Assembly (NCBI GenBank): GCA_020847435.1 | Contig: JADLBX010000009.1 | Location: 1-64,000, forward strand | Reading direction: 5' to 3' | Source of the DNA: Anaerolineales bacterium | GTDB lineage: Bacteria; Chloroflexota; Anaerolineae; Anaerolineales; Villigracilaceae | Length of the DNA stretch: 64,000 bases | Part shown: in pieces, positions 43,758 to 51,487 of the stretch | Position numbering within the stretch: position 1 is the stretch's first letter | How the letters are laid out: the number at the start of each line of letters is the position of its first letter | Notes under the pieces: generated by a model | Databases searched by the model: none | What the model saw: the letters and a program-made list of their open reading frames with translations, nothing else | What the model was told of the DNA's origin: nothing | Made by a program: the position numbers and the translations under genes

Positions 43758-43788
43758 GATCTCGACGTAGTTCAACTGCGTCGAGATC
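43758..43788 (-). promoter_or_regulatory. 31-bp palindrome in the enolase leader
   Basis: GATCTCGACGTAGTT and AACTGCGTCGAGATC pair with one mismatch around a single C, 31 bp upstream of the enolase ATG. Just beyond it on the minus strand are TATACT/TACAAT -10-like boxes (about 43793-43805), so the palindrome would form right after the 5' end of the transcript or serve as an operator. The gap 43740-43932 holds no gene. Confidence 0.45.
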
Positions 43789-43932
43789 GTATTGTAAGTA
43801 TAATCCAACTTTCATCGGCTGTTTTCACGCAGGCGTTGTTGCCGCAAATAGGAAGAAGGTAGGGTAGGTCAGCGCGGGAACATTTACGCATGGATGAACA
43901 TCTACTCGGTACACAAAAGAATGGAGCCTACA

Positions 43933-44682
43933 ATGAAACACAGAAAATTTATTTACCTTTTTGTCCTTGTGGCAGTTTTGCTGACTGCCTTTGCATCCAC
44001 CAGTTCCGCGTTTGCGGCATGGTGCGGGTCAAGCGTCACCGTCGCGCAAGGAGATACCCTCCGCAAGATCGCCGAACGCTGTGGGACGACCGTCTCCGCA
44101 TTACAGCGCGCGAATCCTCAGATCGGCTCTGGAAATTTGATCTACCCAGGTCAAGTTTTGCAACTGCCCGGTACGATTCTCGGCAGTGACGGCGGCTACT
44201 TCATCTACATCGTGGCGCGCGGCGATACTCTGAAAGGATTGGCGACCCGCTTCGGCACGACAATAGACGCTTTGCTCCGCGACAACCCCGAGATCACAAA
44301 CGTCAATGTGATCTATGAAGGACAGTGGGTCAAAGTGACTGTGGCGCCAAGCACGCCTCCGCCTGCCACGCCGCCTCCTTCGAGCGGACAAGTGTATTAT
44401 GTCCAACTTGGCGACACCCTGCGCAACATCGCTTCTCGCTGGAGCGCCACCGTTGACGAGATTCTCAAAGTCAACCCGCAGATCACGAACCCCAATGTGA
44501 TCTATGTTGGGCAAGCGATTAACATTCCGCTCGGCGCTTCTTCGTACATCGTGCAAAAAGGGGACACGCTTCGCATCATCGCAGGGAAATTTGGCACAAC
44601 GGTGGACGCGTTACTCGCCCTTAACCCGAACATCTCGAACGCCAACCTGATCTACGCGGGGCAGGTGATCAACATTCGATAG
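43933..44682 (+). CDS. Secreted LysM-repeat peptidoglycan-binding protein
   Basis: 249 residues from the ATG at 43933, with GGAG 8 nt upstream. A signal peptide (YLFVLVAVLLTAFASTSSAFA) is followed by four LysM domains (about residues 35-80, 90-135, 160-205, 208-249), each with a GDTLR/KxIA core and an NP..x..NxxxIYxGQ end, e.g. NPQIGSGNLIYPGQ. A Pro/Ser-rich linker lies after the second. No enzymatic domain is attached, so it is a cell-wall-binding protein. It stands alone and ends in a strong terminator. Confidence 0.9.
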   Translation: MKHRKFIYLFVLVAVLLTAFASTSSAFAAWCGSSVTVAQGDTLRKIAERCGTTVSALQRANPQIGSGNLIYPGQVLQLPGTILGSDGGYFIYIVARGDTLKGLATRFGTTIDALLRDNPEITNVNVIYEGQWVKVTVAPSTPPPATPPPSSGQVYYVQLGDTLRNIASRWSATVDEILKVNPQITNPNVIYVGQAINIPLGASSYIVQKGDTLRIIAGKFGTTVDALLALNPNISNANLIYAGQVINIR

Positions 44683-44709
44683 CGCTGGTTTATCAATGCG
44701 CCAAAGACG

Positions 44710-44742
44710 ACTCACCCCGGAGTTTTTCTGCCCGGGGTGAGT
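44710..44742 (+). terminator. Intrinsic terminator after the LysM gene
   Basis: ACTCACCCCGG (44710-44720) and CCGGGGTGAGT (44732-44742) form a perfect 11-bp stem followed by TTCTTTTTG. It may also stop the convergent acyl-CoA dehydrogenase transcript. Confidence 0.9.
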
Positions 44743-44780
44743 TTCTTTTTGTCAATTCACCTATTTCTGCTTGCGCCCAG

Positions 44781-45932
44781 CTATTCCTTCGACAGCACAT
44801 GCCTGGCGATGATCAGCCTTTGAATCTCGCTCGTTCCCTCGCCGATGGTCATCAAGCGCGCGTCGCGGTAGATTCTTTCTACGGGATATTCGCTCGAGTA
44901 GCCGTAGCCGCCATGAATTTGGATCGCATTGCGGCAGACGCGTTCCGCCATTTCGGTGGCAAACATCTTTGCCATGGCGGCTTCTTTGTTGTAGTTTCTT
45001 CCCTGTTCTTTCAACCATGCGGCTTTATAGAGCATCGTGCGCGCTAGTTCGATCTCGGTTGCCGCGTCTGCCAGCATCCATTGGATGGCTTGCTGTTCGG
45101 CGATGGGCTTGCCAAACGCGTTCCGCTCGCGCGCGTAATTGACCGCGTACTCGAACGCGGCTTGCGCCAAGCCGATCGAGATTGCCCCGATTCCGATTCG
45201 TCCGCCGTCGAGGACGGCGAGAGTTTGTTGCAAGCCTTTCCCTTCCTCGCCGACCAAGTTTTCGAGCGGCACGCGTACATTTTGATATGTGACTGCGTGG
45301 GTGGGCGAGCCGTGCAAACCCATCTTTTTCTCGGCGGGACCGATCGTGAGTCCCGGCGTGTCGGTCGGCACGAGAATTTGGCTCAGCGACCGCGAACCGC
45401 CTGCCGCGTCGGTGCGGACGAGCGTGACGATATACTCGGCGATGGAAGCGTTCGTGCACCACATCTTCGCGCCGTTGATCACCCATTCGTCTCCGTCTTT
45501 GACCGCTTTGGTGACCACGCCTCCCTGTAGATCGGAGCCTGCGCCCGGCTCGGTGAGCGCGAGCGCGGCAAGTTTGTTCTTTCCGTTTAATATGCGCGGG
45601 AGCCATTTGGATTTTAAAGATTCGCTTCCGAAAACCACCAGGGGAGTTGCGCCAAGCCCGTTGTGCGCGGCAATCGCCAGCGCGGTTGACCCGCATCCCC
45701 AGCCGAGTTCCTCCAGCGCGATCGCCGCGCTGACCGCGTCCACGTTTGCGCCGCCGTAGGCTTCGGGGATGTTGAGTCCCAGCAATCCAAGCGGACCCAT
45801 CTTGCGCGTTGCCTCCCAGTTGAATTCACTGGTCACGTCCACTTCATGGGCTTTGGGCTGTACTTCTTTTGCAATAAACTCATGGACGGTCTTTTGCCAG
45901 AGTCTTTGATCGCCGGTCAGGTCGAAGTTCAT
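44781..45932 (-). CDS. Acyl-CoA dehydrogenase
   Basis: 383 residues, the normal length. Family motifs: LALTEPGAGSDLQGG (FAD-binding signature), WVINGAKMWCTNASIAEYI, RNAFGKPIAEQQAIQWMLAD and the catalytic-loop region QIHGGYGYSSEYPVERIYRD near the C-terminus; GEGTSEIQRLIIARHVL ends it. It oxidises acyl-CoA thioesters to 2-enoyl-CoA with FAD, passing electrons to ETF. No ETF or other beta-oxidation genes adjoin, so chain length is unknown. Its start overlaps the upstream gene's stop by 4 bp (ATGA). Confidence 0.93.
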   Translation of the reverse strand: MNFDLTGDQRLWQKTVHEFIAKEVQPKAHEVDVTSEFNWEATRKMGPLGLLGLNIPEAYGGANVDAVSAAIALEELGWGCGSTALAIAAHNGLGATPLVVFGSESLKSKWLPRILNGKNKLAALALTEPGAGSDLQGGVVTKAVKDGDEWVINGAKMWCTNASIAEYIVTLVRTDAAGGSRSLSQILVPTDTPGLTIGPAEKKMGLHGSPTHAVTYQNVRVPLENLVGEEGKGLQQTLAVLDGGRIGIGAISIGLAQAAFEYAVNYARERNAFGKPIAEQQAIQWMLADAATEIELARTMLYKAAWLKEQGRNYNKEAAMAKMFATEMAERVCRNAIQIHGGYGYSSEYPVERIYRDARLMTIGEGTSEIQRLIIARHVLSKE

Positions 45933-46171
45933 TGATTCTCCGTTGTGTCGAAATATTCCTTCATTAATTTGTCTGCCAGTTCAGCCTGTTCTTTGGGCAC
46001 AAAGATTTGGACGAGTCCGAAGGCGTCCAAGTTGGTCGGGATGAGTTGACCGATCGCTTCTTGAAAGAGTTCGGAATCGATGCCCCGGTCGGCGAGATAG
46101 GCTTTGATGATGTCTGCCTCCCAACGTCCCTGCACTTCGGTGAGCAGTTCCCATTTCAGTTCGTCGTTCAT
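45929..46171 (-). CDS. DUF2007-like putative signal-transducing protein
   Basis: 80 residues from the ATG at 46171, which overlaps the upstream stop. One small alpha-beta domain: WELLTEVQGRWEADIIKAYL, GIDSELFQEAIGQL and VQIFVPKEQAELADKLMKEY. Such proteins are annotated only as putative signal-transducing proteins. It is coupled by 4-bp overlaps on both sides (YwiC-like upstream, acyl-CoA dehydrogenase downstream), so the three are one operon. Confidence 0.8.
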   Translation of the reverse strand: MNDELKWELLTEVQGRWEADIIKAYLADRGIDSELFQEAIGQLIPTNLDAFGLVQIFVPKEQAELADKLMKEYFDTTENQ

Positions 46172-47001
46172 ATCGTCCTCCAGGTTGCGATAAATAGAAC
46201 CGTCCATAGGATGCTGACGATCAATTGGCGGACGCCGATGCGGGTGGGTTTCCAGCCGACCGCGGGGTGGAATACGCCCCACACGGTTTCAGCCCATTGC
46301 AGGAGGTAGGGGAGGAAGAGCCAGGCCGGAAGAAAGGTGAGCAGGCTCAAGGTCAGGGTTGAAGCGAGGTTGAAGGCGGCGTAGAGCGCGGCATGGAAGC
46401 CCATCTGCCATTGTTCGCGGCGCGCGGGCGGCGCAGTCAAGGTCCGTTGAGCGAGTCGCAAGTACGCGTAGATGATGCTCGCCGCGGATTGCATCCAAAC
46501 GAGAATCCACAAGAGCCAGCCGATGGGGTCGTAGCGCCCGATGCCGATCCAATAGGCGGCGGCGGCGGAGAGCGATAGTATGCCTGTGGCGATGATCTCG
46601 ACCCCGGCTTGTTTTCGTTCGTCGCGTTTGCTCACCAGCCACAAATGCCAGCCAAAGACGAGCGCGCCCGGGAGGACGAGGTATAAAATGTATCCGAAAC
46701 CTTCGAGGATGAGCGCGATGATTGCCAGCGCTGCGGCGCTTGCGTATGCCGCGATCCAAAACCGTGCGGCGGGGAGGTCGCTCTTCGGGCGGCGCCCCGC
46801 ATGGATCTTCACCAGCGTGGTAACCGGCTGGCGGAGCATGAATGCCGACATGGCGGCAACGGTCAAATTGAACGAAGCGTAATTGAAGGTTTTTCCTGCG
46901 CAGATGCCGATGATTAACGGGCTGAGGATGAAGACCCATGACCCGTGGTCTTGTGGAATGGCGATGTGTTTTTTGAAGAGTTGGCTTTGCATGTCTGCCA
47001 T
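46168..47001 (-). CDS. YwiC-like integral membrane protein
   Basis: 277 residues, seven to eight hydrophobic helices. N-terminal HIAIPQDHGSWVFILSPLI and FNYASFNLTVAAMSAFMLRQ match the YwiC-like family, whose role is unknown. Pro/His/Gly in PQDHGSW is the conserved signature. First gene of a three-gene minus-strand operon with the DUF2007-like and acyl-CoA dehydrogenase genes. Confidence 0.85.
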   Translation of the reverse strand: MADMQSQLFKKHIAIPQDHGSWVFILSPLIIGICAGKTFNYASFNLTVAAMSAFMLRQPVTTLVKIHAGRRPKSDLPAARFWIAAYASAAALAIIALILEGFGYILYLVLPGALVFGWHLWLVSKRDERKQAGVEIIATGILSLSAAAAYWIGIGRYDPIGWLLWILVWMQSAASIIYAYLRLAQRTLTAPPARREQWQMGFHAALYAAFNLASTLTLSLLTFLPAWLFLPYLLQWAETVWGVFHPAVGWKPTRIGVRQLIVSILWTVLFIATWRTI

Positions 47002-47174
47002 TATATCCGGTTGCAGGTGTGCTAGAATCGGCGGCGTTATGGAATTGTGAGACCGGTTGCGCGTAGAACTGGCGGAAACTCGACACGTTGCATGATGAGT
47101 TCCGTTTCCGTTAAATTATGGGAAAGGTAAAATTGTTTTGCGAATATCAGGCAGAATCAAAGGAGAAATCAGGC

Positions 47175-47927
47175 ATGGCAAACAAGAAGAAGATCGAAGA
47201 GCGATTGGAGGTATTGCAGGCACAGAGGACCGAACGGCGGGTCAGGATGGTTGGCTTGGGCATCATCGTGGTTGTAGCGTTGTTGCTGGGGTTTATGTTC
47301 CTCAGGAATGAGAGTTCGAGCGTTGCCGAACCTGCTCTTCCGACACTGCCGCCTCTCGCCGAAGTGACGAAGGAAGTTCCCACGCAGGCGGCGGCTGTCC
47401 CTGCAGATTCAAAGCAATACGCCGAATACCCCCCGATGACGCTCGACGCGGATATGAATTATTTCGCCACCGTGAAATTGGCGAAGGGCGGTGAATTTAC
47501 CCTCGAGCTATTCGCGGATCGGGCGCCGTTGGCGGTGAACAACTTTGTGTTTCTGGCGCGTGATGGTTTTTATAACGGCGTGACCTTCCATCGCGTCATT
47601 GACGGGTTCATGGCGCAGGGCGGCGACCCGACCGGTAGCGGTTCCGGCGGACCGGGTTATTCCTTTGCCGATGAGTTCGAGAGCGGTTTGAAGTTCGACA
47701 AACCGGGACTGCTTGCCATGGCGAACGCGGGTCCCAACACCAACGGCAGTCAGTTCTTTATCACTTTCGATCAGACACCCTGGCTGGACGGTCTGCACAC
47801 GATCTTTGGGCAGGTGGTCGAGGGTATGGATGTGGTGAATGAGATCGCCCGCCGCGAGCCCGGGTCCGCCACGCCGGGCGATATAATCGAAACGATAACC
47901 ATCACTGAGGAGCCCAAGGCGAAATAA
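47175..47927 (+). CDS. Membrane-anchored cyclophilin-type peptidyl-prolyl isomerase
   Basis: 250 residues from the ATG at 47175, with AAAGGAG about 10 nt upstream; an earlier frame from 47118 is unlikely. One membrane helix (MVGLGIIVVVALLLGFMFL) and a Pro/Ala linker are followed by a bacterial cyclophilin domain (~105-245): FTLELFADRAPLAVNNFVFL, FYNGVTFHRVIDGFMAQGGD with the catalytic Arg, and ANAGPNTNGSQFFITFDQTP. It isomerises prolyl bonds of proteins outside the membrane. Stands alone, ended by a strong terminator. Confidence 0.93.
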   Translation: MANKKKIEERLEVLQAQRTERRVRMVGLGIIVVVALLLGFMFLRNESSSVAEPALPTLPPLAEVTKEVPTQAAAVPADSKQYAEYPPMTLDADMNYFATVKLAKGGEFTLELFADRAPLAVNNFVFLARDGFYNGVTFHRVIDGFMAQGGDPTGSGSGGPGYSFADEFESGLKFDKPGLLAMANAGPNTNGSQFFITFDQTPWLDGLHTIFGQVVEGMDVVNEIARREPGSATPGDIIETITITEEPKAK

Positions 47928-47960
47928 CGCCGCGTCGTTTTAGCATCGGTTCAAATAAAA

Positions 47961-47991
47961 AAAAGACCCGGACCATTCGTCCGGGTCTTTT
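47961..47991 (+). terminator. Intrinsic terminator after the cyclophilin gene
   Basis: AAAAGACCCGGAC and GTCCGGGTCTTTT form a perfect 13-bp stem with loop CATTC. The A/T ends make it usable in both directions. Confidence 0.92.
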
Positions 47992-48077
47992 CAAAATTCC
48001 CGCCCCCTGTGCAAAGCCCCTCTGCACCCCGCAGGGAATCTCCCCATAAATCAACACTGTCAATTGTAGGAATTTCT

Positions 48078-48107
48078 TGGACAAAGTCCAGCAAATGGAT
48101 TTACAAT
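48078..48107 (+). promoter_or_regulatory. Possible promoter and palindrome upstream of the XRE gene
   Basis: TTGGAC (48077-48082) and TACAAT (48102-48107) are 19 bp apart, longer than ideal. Between them TGGACAAAGTCCA (48078-48090) is a palindrome that could be an operator for the adjacent regulator. Confidence 0.35.
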
Positions 48108-48148
48108 CCACTCAAAGATTTTTTTGAGTCGTCGGGAGGCATAGTTCC

Positions 48149-49042
48149 ATGCATCGAATGGATTTTGGTCAGCTCGTGGCAGCGCTCAGGCAGGATTTGG
48201 GCTGGACGCAGTTCAAACTTGCCGAAGCCGCCGAGATTGATGAAGCGGTCGTCAGCCAGGTCGAACGAGGCGTAAAGCGGTTCCTCCCCCCGGACCTGTT
48301 GTTTAGTCTCGCCAATGCCCTGCAATTGACCACCCTCGAGCGGCGCGAATTTTTTCTTGCCGCAAGCGGGCTGGATCAAAAAGAGATCGTCCGCCAGGCT
48401 TTGGTGGCGACTACCACCGACGTTTTCAACGCCCGCAAAACGCTGGATAAAATGCTGGAGCTGGTGGCGCACGCCCGCCTGCCCACTTTCCTCACCGATG
48501 CCTACAGCGATGTGATTAGCGCCAATCAGATCGCGGTCGCGTTCTTCCACCCATCCCCCAGTGTGTTCGAGGGTATAGAAAAGATTCCCGGAGGATACAA
48601 CACCACGCGCTTTAATTTTGGAAAAGACTTGCAGGCGCGTGAGATGATCGAAGGGAATTGGGAAGCCTACGCCTTGAACTCGATGCGCTCTTTCCGGGTG
48701 AACAGCCTGCGGTATCGAGCCACGCCATACTTTAAATATCTAATGCAGGCATTTCGAAACCCGGCGAATTATCCGTTTTTCGACCGTTTCTGGAAGATGG
48801 TCTCTTCGGTTGAACAGGATCAGGATGTGAATACCGATTACTTCGCCATCCGCCATCGCGACCTTGGAGAGATCAAATACGGCTCCTCGGGAACCGTTTC
48901 GATCACCGCCTTTGGCGAACTGAATCTGGTCCACTACATCCCCTTCGATGAGCAGACCAGCCGCGCCTTTGAACAACTGGCGCAAGAGACCGGGCAGGGG
49001 GCGGTCAATTTCTCGCCCTGGCCCCAGAAGAACATGCCGTAA
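48149..49042 (+). CDS. XRE-type regulator with MltR-like ligand-binding domain
   Basis: 297 residues. Helix-turn-helix near 6-62 (LVAALRQDLGWTQFKLAEAA, IDEAVVSQVERGVKRFLP), then a C-terminal domain resembling the MmyB/MltR PAS-like ligand-binding fold (residues ~95-285: LPTFLTDAYSDVISANQIAV, DYFAIRHRDLGEIKYG, LVHYIPFDEQTSRAFEQLA). In actinobacteria such proteins sense fatty-acid-like ligands. Its target genes are unknown; a palindrome at 48078 is a candidate self-operator. Confidence 0.85.
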   Translation: MHRMDFGQLVAALRQDLGWTQFKLAEAAEIDEAVVSQVERGVKRFLPPDLLFSLANALQLTTLERREFFLAASGLDQKEIVRQALVATTTDVFNARKTLDKMLELVAHARLPTFLTDAYSDVISANQIAVAFFHPSPSVFEGIEKIPGGYNTTRFNFGKDLQAREMIEGNWEAYALNSMRSFRVNSLRYRATPYFKYLMQAFRNPANYPFFDRFWKMVSSVEQDQDVNTDYFAIRHRDLGEIKYGSSGTVSITAFGELNLVHYIPFDEQTSRAFEQLAQETGQGAVNFSPWPQKNMP

Positions 49043-49139
49043 AGTTACGGGCAGGGAATTAACCTGTGATAAAATACGCCGCCGGACGTAGTACCCTTCG
49101 TCCGAGAAAATATCTACAGAAAGAAGGGCTTGAACGAAC

Positions 49140-49664
49140 ATGAAAGTCATGCTGGTTAAAGACGTATACAAATTGGGGCGCGCGGGAGATATCAAAAAAG
49201 TAGCCGATGGCTATGGACGCAACTTCCTCCTCCCGCAAGGGCTCGCGGCGCTCGCCACGGCCGGGGCAGTCAAACAAGCGGAAAAGATCCGCGCGCAAGC
49301 GGAAGTCAAGCGCGCAGAATTGAACAGCGAGTTGAAGGACCTGGCGACCCAGATCGGCGCGGTGGTGCTTAACTTCTCGACCAAAGCCGGCGAGACCGGG
49401 AAACTCTACGGCTCGATCACCACGCAGGATGTGGCGACCGCCATTCAGGAACAGACGCGCTACGAAGTCAAGAAACAGCAGATCGACATGCAACCGATCC
49501 GCAACCTCGGCGAGTTCAAAGCGCGCGTCCGCCTGACGATGGACCTCGTCCCCGAAGTAAAGGTCATCGTCTATCGCGAAGGCGAAGCGCACGAAGATGA
49601 GACCGCTGAAACGGCTGAAGCCGAAGCGCCTGCCGCAGAAGGCGCTGAAGCGCCTGCGTCGTAG
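49140..49664 (+). CDS. rplI: 50S ribosomal protein L9
   Basis: 174 residues; the first ~148 are standard L9: MKVMLVKDVYKLGRAGDIKK, VADGYGRNFLLPQGLAALAT, then the C-terminal lobe with KLYGSITTQDVATAI. An acidic Ala/Glu-rich tail (residues ~150-174) is an extension beyond most homologues. L9 binds 23S rRNA in the large subunit. The leader contains CGGACG...CGTCCG at 49084-49105, perhaps a weak hairpin. Stands alone here rather than with rpsF-ssb-rpsR. Confidence 0.95.
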   Translation: MKVMLVKDVYKLGRAGDIKKVADGYGRNFLLPQGLAALATAGAVKQAEKIRAQAEVKRAELNSELKDLATQIGAVVLNFSTKAGETGKLYGSITTQDVATAIQEQTRYEVKKQQIDMQPIRNLGEFKARVRLTMDLVPEVKVIVYREGEAHEDETAETAEAEAPAAEGAEAPAS

Positions 49665-49681
49665 AGGAAACATTTCCACGC

Positions 49682-49722
49682 AAAACATCACCAGCAGTTT
49701 CCCCTCGCGCTGGTGATGTTTT
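49682..49722 (+). terminator. Intrinsic terminator after rplI
   Basis: AAAACATCACCAGC (49682-49695) and GCTGGTGATGTTTT (49709-49722) form a perfect 14-bp stem with a 13-nt loop, followed by ATTTT. Confidence 0.9.
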
Positions 49723-49727
49723 ATTTT

Positions 49728-49776
49728 CCACAGAGCATATGTGAAGCCCTCGCTCTTTTCTCGTTGAACTCTGTGG
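49728..49776. repeat. CCACAGAG-type intergenic inverted repeat, copy 5
   Basis: CCACAGAG (49728-49735) and CTCTGTGG (49769-49776) are perfect 8-bp arms of the same family, directly after the rplI terminator. Confidence 0.6.
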
Positions 49777-49790
49777 CGGAACGATTGTGA

Positions 49791-51440
49791 ATGCCAACCA
49801 TCGGTCAGAAACTCAAACACGCGCGCGAAGCCCAGCGCCTCACGTTCGAAAAAGTATTCGAGGGCACGCGCATCCGCGTTCAATATTTGCAGGCGCTCGA
49901 AGCCGACGATCTTTCGGCGATGCCCTCGCCGGTACAGGCGCGCGGCTACCTGCGAAATTACGCCGAATACCTTGGCTTGAACTTTGAGCAATTGCTCGAG
50001 GAAATGCGCGCGGAAAAAACGCCGGCGGATGAACTGATCACGCCGATGGATTTAACTCCTGCGCCGGCGCCTCAAACCCCTGAACCGATTCAGCCTCAGG
50101 AAGCGCCGCCTCAACCGACGGGTAAACCTGCTCGCCGCAAAAAAGCGGACTCCAAGCCTGCGAAGGATGCCGCTCCCTCCAAACCCCGGCGCACGCGCAA
50201 GAAGGTCGAGCCTGAACCGGTGCCAGTGGTTGAGCCTCAACCTGAGGTAGTCGAAACAACTCCAATTGCCCAACCCGAGCCTGTTGTTGAACAGCCGTCC
50301 GCGACGCAAGACCACGGACCGGCATCGTCGGACGTCAGCGACGGACTTTGGCAATCGTGGCTGAACCGGTTAAGTTCTGTTATATCGGTACGCGTAAGGC
50401 GTAAAGCAGAATTGCCCGCTACGGATTCCGAGTCTCCACAACAAGGGGAGCCTGAAGTTAAAGTGGCTGAACCTGAATCCCTTCAAACCGACAATTCACA
50501 ACAGTCCGACGAAATCTTCAAAGAGATCGGGCGTGAACTGCGCGAACGCCGCGACCTGCTCAGTTTGCATCTCGATGAAGTGGAACGGAATACCAAGGTC
50601 AAGGCGCATTACCTTGAAGCGCTCGAGAACGGCGCGCTGGAGAACCTGCCTTCCACTGTGCAAACGCGCGGCATGTTATCCAACTACGCGTCCTTCCTCG
50701 ATCTGGATGTGGACGCGCTGCTCCTCCGCTATGCAGACGGGTTGCAAGCGCGGCACCGTGAGCGCAATCCGCAAAAACCTGCCCGTCAGCCGGGTGAGCC
50801 GATCGTTGCGAATATTCCGCCGCTTCGCAGTTTCATTGCCGGCGACCTGATCTTCGGCATCGGCATCGCCGTTTTTCTGGTCGGCTTCCTCATTTGGGGC
50901 ATCAACCGTGTGGTGATGTTGCAAAACCAGGAAGAGATTCAACCCACCGCGCCCTCCATTTCGGATGTACTGCTCGCCACCCCCGATCCCTCGTTGTTCA
51001 CGCCGACCGCCACGCTTGGATTCGTCGAAGAAAATGAGCCGACCGTGACCATCGTTATCCCCACGCAGAATTTAAATGTGAACGTGCAGGTGAATCTGAT
51101 CGCCGTTGAGCGCACCTACATGCGCGTGATCGTGGATGGGGAGGAGGTCTTCAATGGGCGCGTAATGCCGGGGAACGCGTATCCGTTCGAAGCGGAGGAA
51201 CAGGTGGAAGTGTTGGTCGGAAGCGGAGCCGCCATCCGCATCGTGTACAATGGACGCGACCTCGGTTTGCTTGGCGGGTTCGGCGAGGTGATCGGCAATA
51301 TTTACCGCGCGGAAGAGATCGTCACGCCGACCGCGCTGCCGACGCTCTCTCCAACCATTACGCCCACACCAACCGCGACCGTTCCACCGTCGCGCACGCC
51401 GATCCCGTCGAAGACCCCAGGAATCACGGGAACTCCCTAG
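49791..51440 (+). CDS. RodZ-like membrane protein with two N-terminal HTH domains
   Basis: 549 residues. Residues ~1-75 are a RodZ-type HTH_25 domain (IGQKLKHAREAQRLTFEKVF, RVQYLQALEADDL, RGYLRNYAEYLGL). After a Pro/Lys/Glu linker, a second one occupies ~243-325 (IGRELRERRDLLSLHLDEVE, KAHYLEALENGAL, RGMLSNYASFLDL). A membrane helix near 353-375 leads to a DUF4115-like extracytoplasmic domain and a Thr/Pro-rich tail. RodZ couples MreB to the cell-wall machinery; mreB is not in this window. The doubled domain is unusual, the common form having one. Confidence 0.88.
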   Translation: MPTIGQKLKHAREAQRLTFEKVFEGTRIRVQYLQALEADDLSAMPSPVQARGYLRNYAEYLGLNFEQLLEEMRAEKTPADELITPMDLTPAPAPQTPEPIQPQEAPPQPTGKPARRKKADSKPAKDAAPSKPRRTRKKVEPEPVPVVEPQPEVVETTPIAQPEPVVEQPSATQDHGPASSDVSDGLWQSWLNRLSSVISVRVRRKAELPATDSESPQQGEPEVKVAEPESLQTDNSQQSDEIFKEIGRELRERRDLLSLHLDEVERNTKVKAHYLEALENGALENLPSTVQTRGMLSNYASFLDLDVDALLLRYADGLQARHRERNPQKPARQPGEPIVANIPPLRSFIAGDLIFGIGIAVFLVGFLIWGINRVVMLQNQEEIQPTAPSISDVLLATPDPSLFTPTATLGFVEENEPTVTIVIPTQNLNVNVQVNLIAVERTYMRVIVDGEEVFNGRVMPGNAYPFEAEEQVEVLVGSGAAIRIVYNGRDLGLLGGFGEVIGNIYRAEEIVTPTALPTLSPTITPTPTATVPPSRTPIPSKTPGITGTP

Positions 51441-51446
51441 CGCGTA

Positions 51447-51467
51447 GAGCAAAATGCCATTTTGCTC
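51447..51467. repeat. Post-stop palindrome, copy 2 (GAGCAAAATG-C-CATTTTGCTC)
   Basis: Perfect 10-bp arms around one C, starting 6 bp after the RodZ-like stop. Same GCAA..TTGC type as 12750, 52834 and 60872. Confidence 0.7.
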
Positions 51468-51487
51468 AACAACATAGGAATATCTTC

